A DNA stretch of 64,000 bases, from the NCBI RefSeq assembly GCF_004792695.1, contig NZ_SRXU01000001.1:62001-126000 (forward strand), written 5' to 3'. How positions within the stretch are numbered: the first letter of the stretch is position 1; each line of letters opens with the position of its first letter. The translations under genes and the position numbers were made by a program. This DNA comes from Sphingomonas naasensis. GTDB taxonomy: Bacteria > Pseudomonadota > Alphaproteobacteria > Sphingomonadales > Sphingomonadaceae. Shown here in pieces: positions 20,635 to 29,000 of the stretch. Under the pieces are notes generated by a model. That model did no database searches. It saw only the letters and a list, made by a program, of their open reading frames with translations, and was not told the origin of the DNA.

Positions 20635-21762
20635 TCAGTCCTCGATCACGCCTTCATAGGCGGGATCGAGGCGAAGCGCCTGCGCGGCATCGGCGCGGGC
20701 ACCGCGCGCATTGCCCCGTGCCGCGCGTACGAGGCTGCGGTGATAATAGCCCCGCGCGGCCCGCGGCGCATAGCGGATCGCGCGGTCGAGATCGGCCTCG
20801 GCGGCTTCGAGGTCGCCCGCCTGGTGGTGTGCCAGCCCGCGGTTGAGCCAAGCCAGCGCCAGCCGCGGCTGCAGCGCGATCGCCGCGTCGAATGCCGCGA
20901 TCGCGCCCGGCCAATCGCGCTGCCAGCCGCGTTGCAGGCCTTCGGCAAGCTGCACGCCCGCCGCGCCGCGCGCGCCCTTGCCGTCGGCGTCGATCGCACG
21001 GCTGCACCCGCCCAACGCCCGGCCGGGATCTTCGACCGTGCAGGCGTTCCAGTCGCCCCGGCCCGATCCCGTGCGCGCACGACTAACGCGGGTGCCGGTC
21101 ACCACGATGCTGTTGTCCGCCGGCAGTGCCTCCTCGGTCACGGCCGTGATCGCCGATGCCGACGCCATCGCCTGCGGCGGCGGAGCCCGCCGGCCGCTGA
21201 CCACCAGTTCGCCGATGTCCTCCGCGATCACCCTGTCCACCGCTTTGCTCGCGGGCGCAGGCGGGGGAGGCGGAGGCGGTGGGGGAGGCGGCGCGGCGGC
21301 GACTTCGCGCGCCGGCTCCGCCGCTCCGGCGACGACGGGGGCCCCCGCGACGCCCGGTGGCCCGCTGGCGTTCGCCTCGGGTCTCGCAGGCGACGGGGAT
21401 GGCGAGGTGCCGGCGGGCCGGTCAGACGGCTGGGCGGCCTCCGCCGCTTTCGGGAGATTGTCCGTCGGGGGTTTCGGCGCGGGAGCGGCGTGTTCCGGCA
21501 CGGGCCTCGCCAGATCGCCGCCCGGGTTGCGCAAGGCGATCGGTACCCCGATCAGCGCCACCAGCAAGATCGACGCGAGCGCACCGGTCGGTCCCCAGGC
21601 CATGCGCCAGCCCGGACGCGCCGGTTCAGCTGCTGCTGCAGGAGCAGGCGACGCATCGCCGTCGAACCGCCGCATCGCGAGCGCGATCGTCGCGTCGCGG
21701 CGGGCAGGGCGCGGGGGTGGCGGCTCGGGGAGCAGCCGGGCGAGTTCGTCGTCGCCGTTCAC
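20635..21762 (-). CDS. Membrane-anchored TPR protein with poly-proline and TonB-receptor-like motifs
   Basis: The roughly 375-residue protein has a short cytoplasmic N-terminus (DDELARLLPEPPPP) and one membrane span near residues 58-78. A long Pro/Ala linker with an eleven-proline run follows, then a patch holding EDIGELVVSGRR and IVVTGTRVSR, and at least three C-terminal TPR units (AWLNRGLAHHQAGDLEAAEADLDRA is part of one). The start is probably GTG 21762, 6 bases after GGAGA; an ATG at 21768 is in frame. The layout resembles an anti-sigma or regulatory membrane protein. It is the last gene of the sigma/vWA module; no enzyme motif is seen. Confidence 0.7.
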   Translation of the reverse strand: MNGDDELARLLPEPPPPRPARRDATIALAMRRFDGDASPAPAAAAEPARPGWRMAWGPTGALASILLVALIGVPIALRNPGGDLARPVPEHAAPAPKPPTDNLPKAAEAAQPSDRPAGTSPSPSPARPEANASGPPGVAGAPVVAGAAEPAREVAAAPPPPPPPPPPPAPASKAVDRVIAEDIGELVVSGRRAPPPQAMASASAITAVTEEALPADNSIVVTGTRVSRARTGSGRGDWNACTVEDPGRALGGCSRAIDADGKGARGAAGVQLAEGLQRGWQRDWPGAIAAFDAAIALQPRLALAWLNRGLAHHQAGDLEAAEADLDRAIRYAPRAARGYYHRSLVRAARGNARGARADAAQALRLDPAYEGVIED

Positions 21763-21922
21763 ACACATTCTCCGCGCGCTTCCGGCCGATGTCGGGAGTT
21801 CCGGTTGCAGTGGAGACGGCGTGCGAACATCGGCTGACCTATAGCGGCAATCCACGCCGCGTCGAAGGGCATGTGCGGGGAGGGGAGTGCCGTCACCCTC
21901 GGGCGCCGGCACTCCGCCGGCG

Positions 21923-23677
21923 TCACTGCCCCAGTGCCGCCATCGATTGTGCCGTCTTGGCGGCACGGACCAGCTGGAGGAATTCGGCGCGATAGCCGAA
22001 ATCGTCTTCGCCGCGCGCCGCCCCGCCGATGCGCAACACATCGTCATAGCTCAGCGCGCCATTGTAACGCCCGCCGCGCAGCAGCTCGGCAAAGCCCGCG
22101 ACCGCCACCGCGAAGCGCGCATCGCGCGGCGCGTCCTCGAACCGGCCATACTGGACGCGCCGGTCGATCGGCGTGGTCAGCAGCCGGCTCGTGTCGGATT
22201 TGGGCAGCTTGTAGCGGATCTTGACGAAGCCGAGCTCGCCGACCGGCCCGCCGGTCGCCGTGGGCGGCGCATAGCGAAGATCGCCGATCGTGCGCGGCCC
22301 GCCGACCGGAGTCACCTCGTAGATCGCCGTCACCGTCTGCCCCGATCCGACATCGCCGGCATCGACCTTGTCATTGTCGAAATCGTCGCGGTTGAGCATC
22401 CGCGTCTCGTAGCCGATCAGCCGATATTCGGCCACGGTGCGCGGATTGAACTCGACCTGGATCTTCACGTCCTTGGCGATCGGGAACAGAGTCGAGCTCG
22501 CCTCGTCGACCAGCGTCTTCCGCGCCTCGTTGATCGTGTCGATATAGGCCGCGGCGCCGTTGCCGTTCTGGGCGAGCGTCTGCATCAGCGCGTCGTTGTA
22601 ATTGCCCATGCCGAAGCCGAGCACCGAGAGGAACACGCCCTTGCCGCGCTCGCGCTCGACATAGCCCTTCAGCTCCTCCCGATCGGTGATGCCGACGTTG
22701 AAGTCGCCGTCGGTGGCGAGGATCACCCGGTTGACGCCCCTCGGATCGAGATTCTGTCCGGCGAGCGCATAGGCTTGGCGGATGCCCTCGGCGCCCGCGG
22801 TGCTGCCGCCCGCGCCGAGCCGGTCGATCACCGCGCGGATCCGCGCCTTCTCGCGCGCCGGGGTCGGCTCGAGCGCGGTACCCGCGCTCCCCGCATAGGT
22901 GACGATCGAAACGCTGTCGTTGGCGTCGAGCTGGTCGAGCAGCATCGCCAGCGATTGCTTGACCAGCGGCAGCTTGTTCGGCGCGTTCATCGAGCCCGAG
23001 GTGTCGATCAGGAACACGAGATTGGCGCGCGGCCGCGTCGCATGCTCGATCGCATAGCCCTTTACGCCGATCCGGACGAGCTGGCGTCCCGGCGACCACG
23101 GGCTCGGCATCACCGCGACATTGGTGCTGAACGGCTGCTGCGCCGAGCGCGCCGCGGCATAGTCGTAGGGGAAATAATTGACCAACTCCTCGGTGCGCAC
23201 CGCGGCGGGCTGCGGCAGGAGATTGCGATTGAGCGAACCGCGCACGAACGAATAGGACGCCGTGTCGACGTCGAGCGAGAAGGTCGACACCGGCTCCTCG
23301 CGCACCACCTTGAAGACGTTTTGCGGCGTGGCGGTGAACTTGTCGCGGCCGACGTCCTGATAATAGAGATTGCCGCCCATCCGATCGGGGCTGGCGATCC
23401 GGGCCCTGCTCGTGACGACGAGCGGCGCAGGGGGCGGGGGCGGCGAGGCGAAGCGGCCGATATCCTCGCTGGTGATGCTGGTGACCGCGTTTACGCTCCG
23501 CTGCTCCATCGCCACGGGGCGCGTGCCGGTCACGACGACCTCGGATGCGGTCTCGGTCGGGCTGGCTTCGGGCAGCGCGGCGTCGGCGGCCGGCGATCCC
23601 GGCTTGCCCGGACCGGCGCACGACGCGAGCAGCGCGACGATCAGCCCGGTGGCGATACTCTCGGAAAAGCGGGGCAT
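21923..23677 (-). CDS. vWA-domain lipoprotein with DUF3520 (YfbK family)
   Basis: The 584-residue lipoprotein has lipobox LLAS-Cys20. A short segment with VVVTGTR at 47-53 and SITSEDIGRF at 67-76 precedes a poly-proline spacer and the YfbK N-terminal domain. The vWA domain has a complete MIDAS D225-T-S-G-S229, a later threonine in the GGSTAG stretch and aspartate in ATDGDFN. The DUF3520 tail ends the chain. vWA domains bind ligands through a metal; the partner is unknown. It starts 105 bases after the sigma factor gene, and the TPR gene follows after 160 bases. Confidence 0.87.
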   Translation of the reverse strand: MPRFSESIATGLIVALLASCAGPGKPGSPAADAALPEASPTETASEVVVTGTRPVAMEQRSVNAVTSITSEDIGRFASPPPPPAPLVVTSRARIASPDRMGGNLYYQDVGRDKFTATPQNVFKVVREEPVSTFSLDVDTASYSFVRGSLNRNLLPQPAAVRTEELVNYFPYDYAAARSAQQPFSTNVAVMPSPWSPGRQLVRIGVKGYAIEHATRPRANLVFLIDTSGSMNAPNKLPLVKQSLAMLLDQLDANDSVSIVTYAGSAGTALEPTPAREKARIRAVIDRLGAGGSTAGAEGIRQAYALAGQNLDPRGVNRVILATDGDFNVGITDREELKGYVERERGKGVFLSVLGFGMGNYNDALMQTLAQNGNGAAAYIDTINEARKTLVDEASSTLFPIAKDVKIQVEFNPRTVAEYRLIGYETRMLNRDDFDNDKVDAGDVGSGQTVTAIYEVTPVGGPRTIGDLRYAPPTATGGPVGELGFVKIRYKLPKSDTSRLLTTPIDRRVQYGRFEDAPRDARFAVAVAGFAELLRGGRYNGALSYDDVLRIGGAARGEDDFGYRAEFLQLVRAAKTAQSMAALGQ

Positions 23678-23782
23678 GTCTTTCTCCCTTGGTGACGGCG
23701 GGCGAATTCGTCCGCGTCTTCCTTCGACGCGCCGCCGCGGGAGATCCTTGGGCCGCCGCTGAAATTTTTTATCGGGGCGCCG

Positions 23783-24337
23783 TCACGCGTCTTCGCCATG
23801 CCCCGCGAGCCTGCGGCGCACCTCGTGCATCCGCCACGACACCGTCGCCTCGGCCACGCCCAGGATCGTTGCCGCCTCGCCATGGGTCAGCTGCTGGCCG
23901 GCGACGAGCACCGCGGCGTCGCGATAGGCGGGCGGCAGCCCGGCGATCGCGCTCTTCACCCACAGCGCGTCGTGCAGGTCGCGGCCATCGGGGCCGCGCG
24001 CGAGCCCGGCGAGCACCGCGAGCCGCGCCGCGACGCCGCTGAACGAGCGCCGGCGGCGATGCAGGTCGCGGCATGCATTGTATACGATGCCGCACAGCCA
24101 TGTCGTGAACCGCGCCTCGCGGCGAAAGCTGCCGATCCGCGTGACCAGCGTGCAGCACACGTCCTGCGCGACATCGTCGGCATCGGCGCGCGATCCGGTC
24201 AATTGCCAAGCGAGCGCGTGGATCCGGTCATAATGGCGCGCGAGCAGCGCAGCGAAGGCGTCGCGATCGCCGGCCTGCGCGCCGGCGACGAGCCCGGCGT
24301 CGGGATCGGTGTCGGGATCGGTGGGGGGCACGGTCAC
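23783..24337 (-). CDS. ECF-type RNA polymerase sigma factor
   Basis: The protein of about 184 residues has sigma-70 region 2 ([26 protein letters not shown], here split: the core is DADDVAQDV, with [12 protein letters not shown] after it) and region 4 ([23 protein letters not shown] is its first part, then [17 protein letters not shown]). It directs polymerase to a dedicated promoter set. The start is uncertain: GTG 24337 or 24331 fits the family length, while the open frame extends to 24547. It heads the module with the vWA lipoprotein and the TPR protein. Confidence 0.85.
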   Translation of the reverse strand: MTVPPTDPDTDPDAGLVAGAQAGDRDAFAALLARHYDRIHALAWQLTGSRADADDVAQDVCCTLVTRIGSFRREARFTTWLCGIVYNACRDLHRRRRSFSGVAARLAVLAGLARGPDGRDLHDALWVKSAIAGLPPAYRDAAVLVAGQQLTHGEAATILGVAEATVSWRMHEVRRRLAGHGEDA

Positions 24338-24551
24338 GGGATCAGGGCCGTCCCGGCAGAAAGGCGGACGGCGCCCGCAGCGGCAGGGCGCATCGTTTCC
24401 CGAAACAGCGCGACGCCAGCTTCCCCCATAGCGGGCTATTTGCCTCATTCCCGGCCAGCTTGCCACCGCCCTGCGCGCATCAGGGCGAAAGGGGCATTGC
24501 GGAGCATGCCGACGCCGCCGAAGAAACCTCCATTGGCGCAGATCCACATTT

Positions 24552-24568
24552 TACATAATGTATATTAT
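24552..24568 (-). promoter_or_regulatory. AT-rich palindrome in the leader of the sigma/vWA module
   Basis: The 296-base gap between the radical SAM stop (24634) and the sigma start (24337) has an island of A/T. TACATAATGTA at 24552-24562 is an odd-centred palindrome and overlaps ATAATGTATATTAT (24555-24568), whose ATAAT/ATTAT ends are also inverted. In such GC-rich DNA this is a good candidate for a -10 region or a regulator site of the leftward module. No other feature is seen in the gap. Confidence 0.35.
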
Positions 24569-24633
24569 CGTTCTGACAGACCGGTGGGTTTGCGGCCTGT
24601 TCCTGCCGCCCTTCCGCGATGTCGACCGCGGAA

Positions 24634-25608
24634 TCAGGCCGCCAGCGAAGCGAATTTGGCGAATTGCTGGGTGCTCGGGCAATCGGCGCAGTCGCGCGCA
24701 GGACGCGCGCGCTGATGCGCCTGCAATCGCTGCGGCAGCGCGTCGAGATCGGCCGGTGTCCGCAGCGCATCGACCGACAGGTCGAAATGCTCGGGCGCGA
24801 AGCTGCACGGCGCGATCCGGCCCGCCTCGTCGATGAACAGGAAGCTCTCGGCCACCCGGCAATCGGCGATCGGCAGCGGACGCCCCGCCACGGTGTCGGC
24901 GATGCGGTCGAGATAGGCTGGACCGCCGACCAACGCGGTGCCCGACGTGGCGAGCTCGGCGCGCAGCCGCGGCACCAACCCGGCGAGCAGCGCGACATCC
25001 TCCGCGCGCAGGCGATGCGCCGGATAGAATTCGGGCCGGTCGCGTCCGCCCAGCTGGTTGAAGCTGATCTCGTCGATTCCCCAGCCCGCGAGCGCACGGC
25101 ACAGCGCCGCGAACGCGCCGATATTGTCGCGCATCAGCACGACATTGGCGCGCACCTTGAGCGCGCTGCCCGCGGCGTCGCGCGCGGCGACCAGCGCGGG
25201 TACCGAGACGGCGAGCTTGTCATTGGCGCCGCGCCAGCCGCGCATCGCGTCGTGGAACGCCGCCGGCCCGTCGATGCTGATCGTCACTTCGCGGTAGCGC
25301 CGTACCAGTTCGTCGCGCACGCGCGCGGCGCCGAGCCGCGTGCCGTTGGTGGTCAGGCTGAGACCGATGCCATTCTCCACCGCACGCGCGTCGAGCGCCT
25401 CGCGCGGCGCCCAGAGCAGCGGCTCGCCGCCGAGCCAGCTCAGCAGCACCGGCCGGCCCCGCTCCCGCCGCCACGCGCCAAGCAAGTCGATCATCCGCGC
25501 GACCTGCGCCGGATCGGCCTGCTCGCGTGGAATCGCGAGGCGCTTGTCATAGGCGCAGAACGGGCAAGCGAGGTTGCAATGGTTCGAGACGCGCCAGAGG
25601 ACGATCAT
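24634..25608 (-). CDS. Radical SAM protein with SPASM-like C-terminal cysteines
   Basis: The 324-residue protein has the SAM-cluster motif C11xxxC15xxC18 (CNLACPFC) near its N-terminus, the GGEPLL loop and TTNGTRL. A C-terminal set of cysteines (IADC, APCSF, C307 and C310 in CADC) looks like an auxiliary-cluster (SPASM/twitch) region. Its ATG overlaps the stop of the nicotinamidase-like gene (ATGA), so both are made together. Substrate unknown: relatives modify peptides or small molecules. The NAD salvage setting is the only functional clue. Confidence 0.85.
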   Translation of the reverse strand: MIVLWRVSNHCNLACPFCAYDKRLAIPREQADPAQVARMIDLLGAWRRERGRPVLLSWLGGEPLLWAPREALDARAVENGIGLSLTTNGTRLGAARVRDELVRRYREVTISIDGPAAFHDAMRGWRGANDKLAVSVPALVAARDAAGSALKVRANVVLMRDNIGAFAALCRALAGWGIDEISFNQLGGRDRPEFYPAHRLRAEDVALLAGLVPRLRAELATSGTALVGGPAYLDRIADTVAGRPLPIADCRVAESFLFIDEAGRIAPCSFAPEHFDLSVDALRTPADLDALPQRLQAHQRARPARDCADCPSTQQFAKFASLAA

Positions 25609-26198
25609 GCCGCCGCCTCGAGCCGGACCGGCGTGCCGGTGAAATCGCTCTCGACTACCTGCTCGATCGAGCGCGCGATGCCGCGCGTCAGCGCCACGGG
25701 CACGTCGACGGCGAAGCCCCGCGCGAGCAGCCCGTCGATCGCCCAGCGCACGCAATAGTCCGCGGCCACGCCGATCACCGTGACGCTGGCCACCCCGCTG
25801 GCGCGCAACCGCGCGAAGAATGCGTCGCGCGCGATCGTCTCGCCGTTCGCGTCCGCCACGATCACGAGATCGGGCTCGACCCACATGTCGAACACGCCCT
25901 TTTCGAGCCGGTAGACCGGGATCCCCGGCGCGATCGCGGCGATGTCGAGCACATTCTCCCAGCCGGGCGTGCGCTGGACGCAGTGGATCGGAAACTCTTC
26001 CGCCTCGGGCGATGCCGGATAGAGCTCGGTGCGATGCGTGTCGAAGGTAAACAAGATACCAGCCGTATCGTGGGGCGACAGCTTTGCCAGCCACGCGTCC
26101 ATCGCGCCGATCAGGCGATCCGCCCCCGCGACCGGAAGCGCCCCTTCGGGCAGCATGAAATCGGCCTGCGTATCCACCACGATCACGAAGCGTTGCAT
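25605..26198 (-). CDS. pncA: Nicotinamidase-like cysteine hydrolase (isochorismatase family)
   Basis: The 197-residue protein has the cysteine-hydrolase triad Asp9 (VVDTQADF), Lys100 (RLEKGVF) and Cys149 (VAADYCVRW). Metal ligands D53/H55 (DTHR) and H72 (FPIHCV) are in the PncA positions. It is expected to convert nicotinamide to nicotinate. I chose ATG 26198 because GGAGGT lies 5 bases upstream; a longer frame starts inside the operator region. Divergent nrtR-pncB supports NAD salvage. A related amidase activity cannot be ruled out. Confidence 0.86.
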   Translation of the reverse strand: MQRFVIVVDTQADFMLPEGALPVAGADRLIGAMDAWLAKLSPHDTAGILFTFDTHRTELYPASPEAEEFPIHCVQRTPGWENVLDIAAIAPGIPVYRLEKGVFDMWVEPDLVIVADANGETIARDAFFARLRASGVASVTVIGVAADYCVRWAIDGLLARGFAVDVPVALTRGIARSIEQVVESDFTGTPVRLEAAA

Positions 26199-26226
26199 CG
26201 CGTACCTCCATTCGTTGCCGATTGAC

Positions 26227-26270
26227 ATATGCGCATAACGGATATAAGTAAAGCGCGAAATGGATATAAG
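26227..26270. promoter_or_regulatory. Tandem 22-bp direct repeat, candidate NrtR operator
   Basis: Two adjacent 22-base units, 26227-26248 and 26249-26270, agree at 16 of 22 positions; both share GCGC at positions 5-8 and end in GGATATAAG. The first contains the perfect palindrome TATGCGCATA (26228-26237). The repeat lies between divergent pncA and nrtR, at two-helical-turn spacing. NrtR-family regulators bind in such shared regions, so this is its likely site; the binding sequence is my inference. Confidence 0.55.
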
Positions 26271-26274
26271 CGCT

Positions 26275-26976
26275 ATGACCGACGAAGCCTTTCTCCGCGA
26301 CTATGATCCGTCCGCGTTCGCACGGCCCTCGGTCACCGTCGATCTCGTGTTGCTGGGGATGCACGATGGCCAGCTCGCCGCGTTGCTGATGCGGCGCGAT
26401 CAACCGCCGCAGGCGGGATGCTGGGCGCTGCCCGGCGGCTTTGTCGGGATCGACGAGAGCCTCGACGCCGCCGCGCTGCGGTTGCTGCGCGACAAGGCGG
26501 GGATGGACGACGCCCATCTCGAACAGCTCTACAGCTTCGGCGCGGTCGATCGCGATCCGCGGATGCGCGTGATCACCATCGCCTATCTCGCGTTGCTGCG
26601 CGCGGATCAGATGGCGGCGGCGATCCGCAGCGGGCGCGTCACCGCCGCTGCGCTAGCCGGAGACCCGGTCTCGGCGCGCAGCCCGGACGGGGCTTCGCTC
26701 CCCCTCGCGTTCGACCATGCCCAAATCCTCACCCGCGCGCGCGATCGGCTGCGCGGCAAGATCGACTATTCGGACATCGCATTCGCGCTGCTGCCCGCGC
26801 GCTTCACGCTGCGCGCGCTGCAGGACGTGCACGAGGCGGTGCTGGGCGTTCCGCTCAACAAGCCCGGCTTTCGCCGCCGGATGCTCGATCGCGGCCGATT
26901 GATCGCGACCGGCACACGCGAAGCGGATGCCTCGCATCGCCCCGCCGAGCTGTTTCGCCTTAACGACGGCGATTGA
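26275..26976 (+). CDS. nrtR: NrtR-type Nudix-related transcriptional regulator of NAD salvage
   Basis: The 233-residue protein has a Nudix domain (about residues 17-150) followed by a winged-helix region (FTLRALQDVHEAVLG and RRRMLDRG). The Nudix box at 55-77 is degenerate: RLLRDKAG in place of the REUxEExG catalytic core, so hydrolysis is probably lost. NrtR proteins sense ADP-ribose or related metabolites and repress NAD genes. I prefer ATG 26275 over ATG 26260, which lies inside the second operator repeat. pncB follows after 30 bases. Confidence 0.85.
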   Translation: MTDEAFLRDYDPSAFARPSVTVDLVLLGMHDGQLAALLMRRDQPPQAGCWALPGGFVGIDESLDAAALRLLRDKAGMDDAHLEQLYSFGAVDRDPRMRVITIAYLALLRADQMAAAIRSGRVTAAALAGDPVSARSPDGASLPLAFDHAQILTRARDRLRGKIDYSDIAFALLPARFTLRALQDVHEAVLGVPLNKPGFRRRMLDRGRLIATGTREADASHRPAELFRLNDGD

Positions 26977-27006
26977 GCCGCCCTCTCCTCCCCTCTGGAG
27001 CCTCTG

Positions 27007-28311
27007 ATGGTCTATACCGACATCGCCACCCGCACCTATAATCATGGCTGGCGCCTCGATCCGGTGGTGCGGAGCCTGCTCGACACCGATTTCTACAAGC
27101 TGCTGATGCTCCAGCTGATCTGGCGGCGCCATGCCGATGTCCAGGTGACCTTCGGGTTGATCAATCGCACCCGCACGGTGCGCCTCGCCGAGGTGATCGA
27201 GGAGGCCGAGCTGCGCGCCCAGCTTGATCACGCCCGCACCGTGCGTTTCGCCAAGAAGGAGCTGATCTGGCTCGCCGGCAACAGCTTCTACGGTGAGGCG
27301 CGGATGTTCGAGCCCGATTTCCTCGCCTGGCTCAAGGATTTCCAGCTGCCCGAATATGAGCTGCGCACCGTCGACGGGCAGTTCGAGCTGCGCTTCGCCG
27401 GCCCCTGGACGCACACCACCATGTGGGAGATCCCGGCGCTGTCGATCATCAACGAGCTCCGCGCGCGCGCCGCGATGCGCGACAAGGGCCGCTTCGCGCT
27501 CGACGTCCTCTATGCCCGCGCCAAGGCGAAACTTTGGGAGAAGGTCGAGCGGCTGCGGGCGCTCCCCGATCTCATCCTCTCCGATTTCGGCACCCGTCGG
27601 CGGCACGGCTTTCTGTGGCAGCGCTGGTGCGTCGAGGCAGTGAAGGAAGGTCTGGGCGGCCGCTTCATCGGCACCTCGAACGTGCTGCTGGCGATGGACG
27701 GCGATCTCGAGGCGATCGGCACCAACGCGCACGAGCTGCCGATGGTCAGCGCCGCGCTCGCCGAGAATGATGCCGCGCTAGCCACCGCCCCCTATCGCGT
27801 GCTCGACGAATGGCGGCACACCTATGCCGGCAATTTGCTGATCGCGCTGCCCGATGCGTTCGGCACCACCGCCTTTCTGCGCGACGCGCCCGACTGGGTC
27901 GCCGACTGGACCGGCTTCCGTCCCGACAGCGCGCCGCCGATCGCCGGCGGCGAGCAAATCATGGCGTGGTGGCGCGCGCATGGCCGCGATCCGCGCACAA
28001 AGCTGCTGATCTTCTCCGACGGCATGGACGTCGATTCGATCGAGCAAACCTATCGTCATTTCGACGGTCGCGTGCGCACCAGCTTCGGCTGGGGCACCAA
28101 CCTGACCAACGACTTCCGCGGCTGCGATCCCGATGGCGACGCGGGGCTCGCCCCGATCTCGCTGGTCTGCAAGGTGATCAGCGCCAATGGCCGCCCGGCG
28201 GTCAAGCTCTCCGACAATCTGGAAAAGGCCACCGGCGAGCCGGCCGAGATCGCGCGCTATCTGCGGGTCTTCGGCAATGCCGATCGCGATGCCCAGCCGG
28301 TGACGGTCTAG
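27007..28311 (+). CDS. pncB: Nicotinate phosphoribosyltransferase
   Basis: The 434-residue enzyme makes nicotinate mononucleotide from nicotinate and PRPP in the Preiss-Handler salvage pathway. Family marks are the [11 protein letters not shown] opening, the conserved RRRHGFL histidine region, FIGTSN and the late [10 protein letters not shown] and [11 protein letters not shown] segments. Length is usual for the bacterial enzyme. CTGGAG 6 bases before the ATG and a 30-base gap after nrtR point to a bicistronic unit. Confidence 0.94.
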   Translation: MVYTDIATRTYNHGWRLDPVVRSLLDTDFYKLLMLQLIWRRHADVQVTFGLINRTRTVRLAEVIEEAELRAQLDHARTVRFAKKELIWLAGNSFYGEARMFEPDFLAWLKDFQLPEYELRTVDGQFELRFAGPWTHTTMWEIPALSIINELRARAAMRDKGRFALDVLYARAKAKLWEKVERLRALPDLILSDFGTRRRHGFLWQRWCVEAVKEGLGGRFIGTSNVLLAMDGDLEAIGTNAHELPMVSAALAENDAALATAPYRVLDEWRHTYAGNLLIALPDAFGTTAFLRDAPDWVADWTGFRPDSAPPIAGGEQIMAWWRAHGRDPRTKLLIFSDGMDVDSIEQTYRHFDGRVRTSFGWGTNLTNDFRGCDPDGDAGLAPISLVCKVISANGRPAVKLSDNLEKATGEPAEIARYLRVFGNADRDAQPVTV

Positions 28312-28316
28312 CCGGC

Positions 28317-29000
28317 TCAGCCGCCGGAATCGTCGCGCCGGCGGTGCTTCGGCTCGGAGTCCTTCGGGTCGGTGGTGGCGTCGCCGCCCTTGTCGGCCGA
28401 GTCCTTGCGCGGCTCGAGGATCAGCGTGCGGTTCTCGACCCGCCAGCTGTGCAGCCGCGAGAGGAAGTTCATCCCCAGCACGTCGAGATCGCCGAAGCTC
28501 TGGGACACCACCACGCCGAGATCCGCGGTCTCGAGCGGACCGATGCCGAGCCGCTGGATGGTGCCGCGCTTCGCCTGGACGGTGCCGTTGGCAGTCTCGA
28601 TCAACGCCGGCAAGCCGTTATCGGGGTCGATGCCGGCGGCCGCGGCGGTCTCGCTCGAAATCGCGGTGATCGTCGCGCCACTGTCGATCAGCATCCGCCG
28701 CTCGACACCGTTGAGCTTCACCCGCGCCCAGAAATGCCCGTCGGGCGCCATGCGGATGCGCACCGTCTCGCCCTCGACTTGCTGGTCGTCGATCCCGAGC
28801 TTCGCCGATGCCGCGGCGAACATCGCGCCGATCTCGTGGCGATGCGCCACCGCCAGCACGGTCAGCACGATGATCAGCGCCCAGCTGATCAGCGAGCGCA
28901 GCACGAGGCCGAACGACAGCCGCCGCACCGAAAGCGCGCTGAGCGCGAGCACCAGCACGCCCACCAGCCAGATCAGGTCCATGCTGTCCCAGTCGTTCAC
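28317..29000 (-). CDS. Membrane-anchored retropepsin-like aspartic protease
   Basis: The 227-residue protein has two N-terminal membrane spans (about 8-24 and 33-52) and a clan AA domain with active site Asp106-Ser-Gly (LIDSGAT). A second hydrophobic loop (DLDVLGMNFL) follows, as in the TIGR02281 family. The C-terminus is charged and disordered. GTG 29000 overlaps the stop of the upstream metallo-hydrolase (GTGA). Substrates of this family are not established. Confidence 0.83.
   Translation of the reverse strand: MNDWDSMDLIWLVGVLVLALSALSVRRLSFGLVLRSLISWALIIVLTVLAVAHRHEIGAMFAAASAKLGIDDQQVEGETVRIRMAPDGHFWARVKLNGVERRMLIDSGATITAISSETAAAAGIDPDNGLPALIETANGTVQAKRGTIQRLGIGPLETADLGVVVSQSFGDLDVLGMNFLSRLHSWRVENRTLILEPRKDSADKGGDATTDPKDSEPKHRRRDDSGG

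Noticed and set aside
23783..24547. Longer sigma factor starting at 24547
   Set aside because: The extra residues are Arg/Cys/Pro-rich with no sigma homology and would exceed the family length; GTG 24337 is preferred.
24555..24568. Fur or Irr box reading of the A/T palindrome
   Set aside because: The dyad does not match a Fur box closely enough, and no iron gene follows; kept only as an unassigned palindrome.
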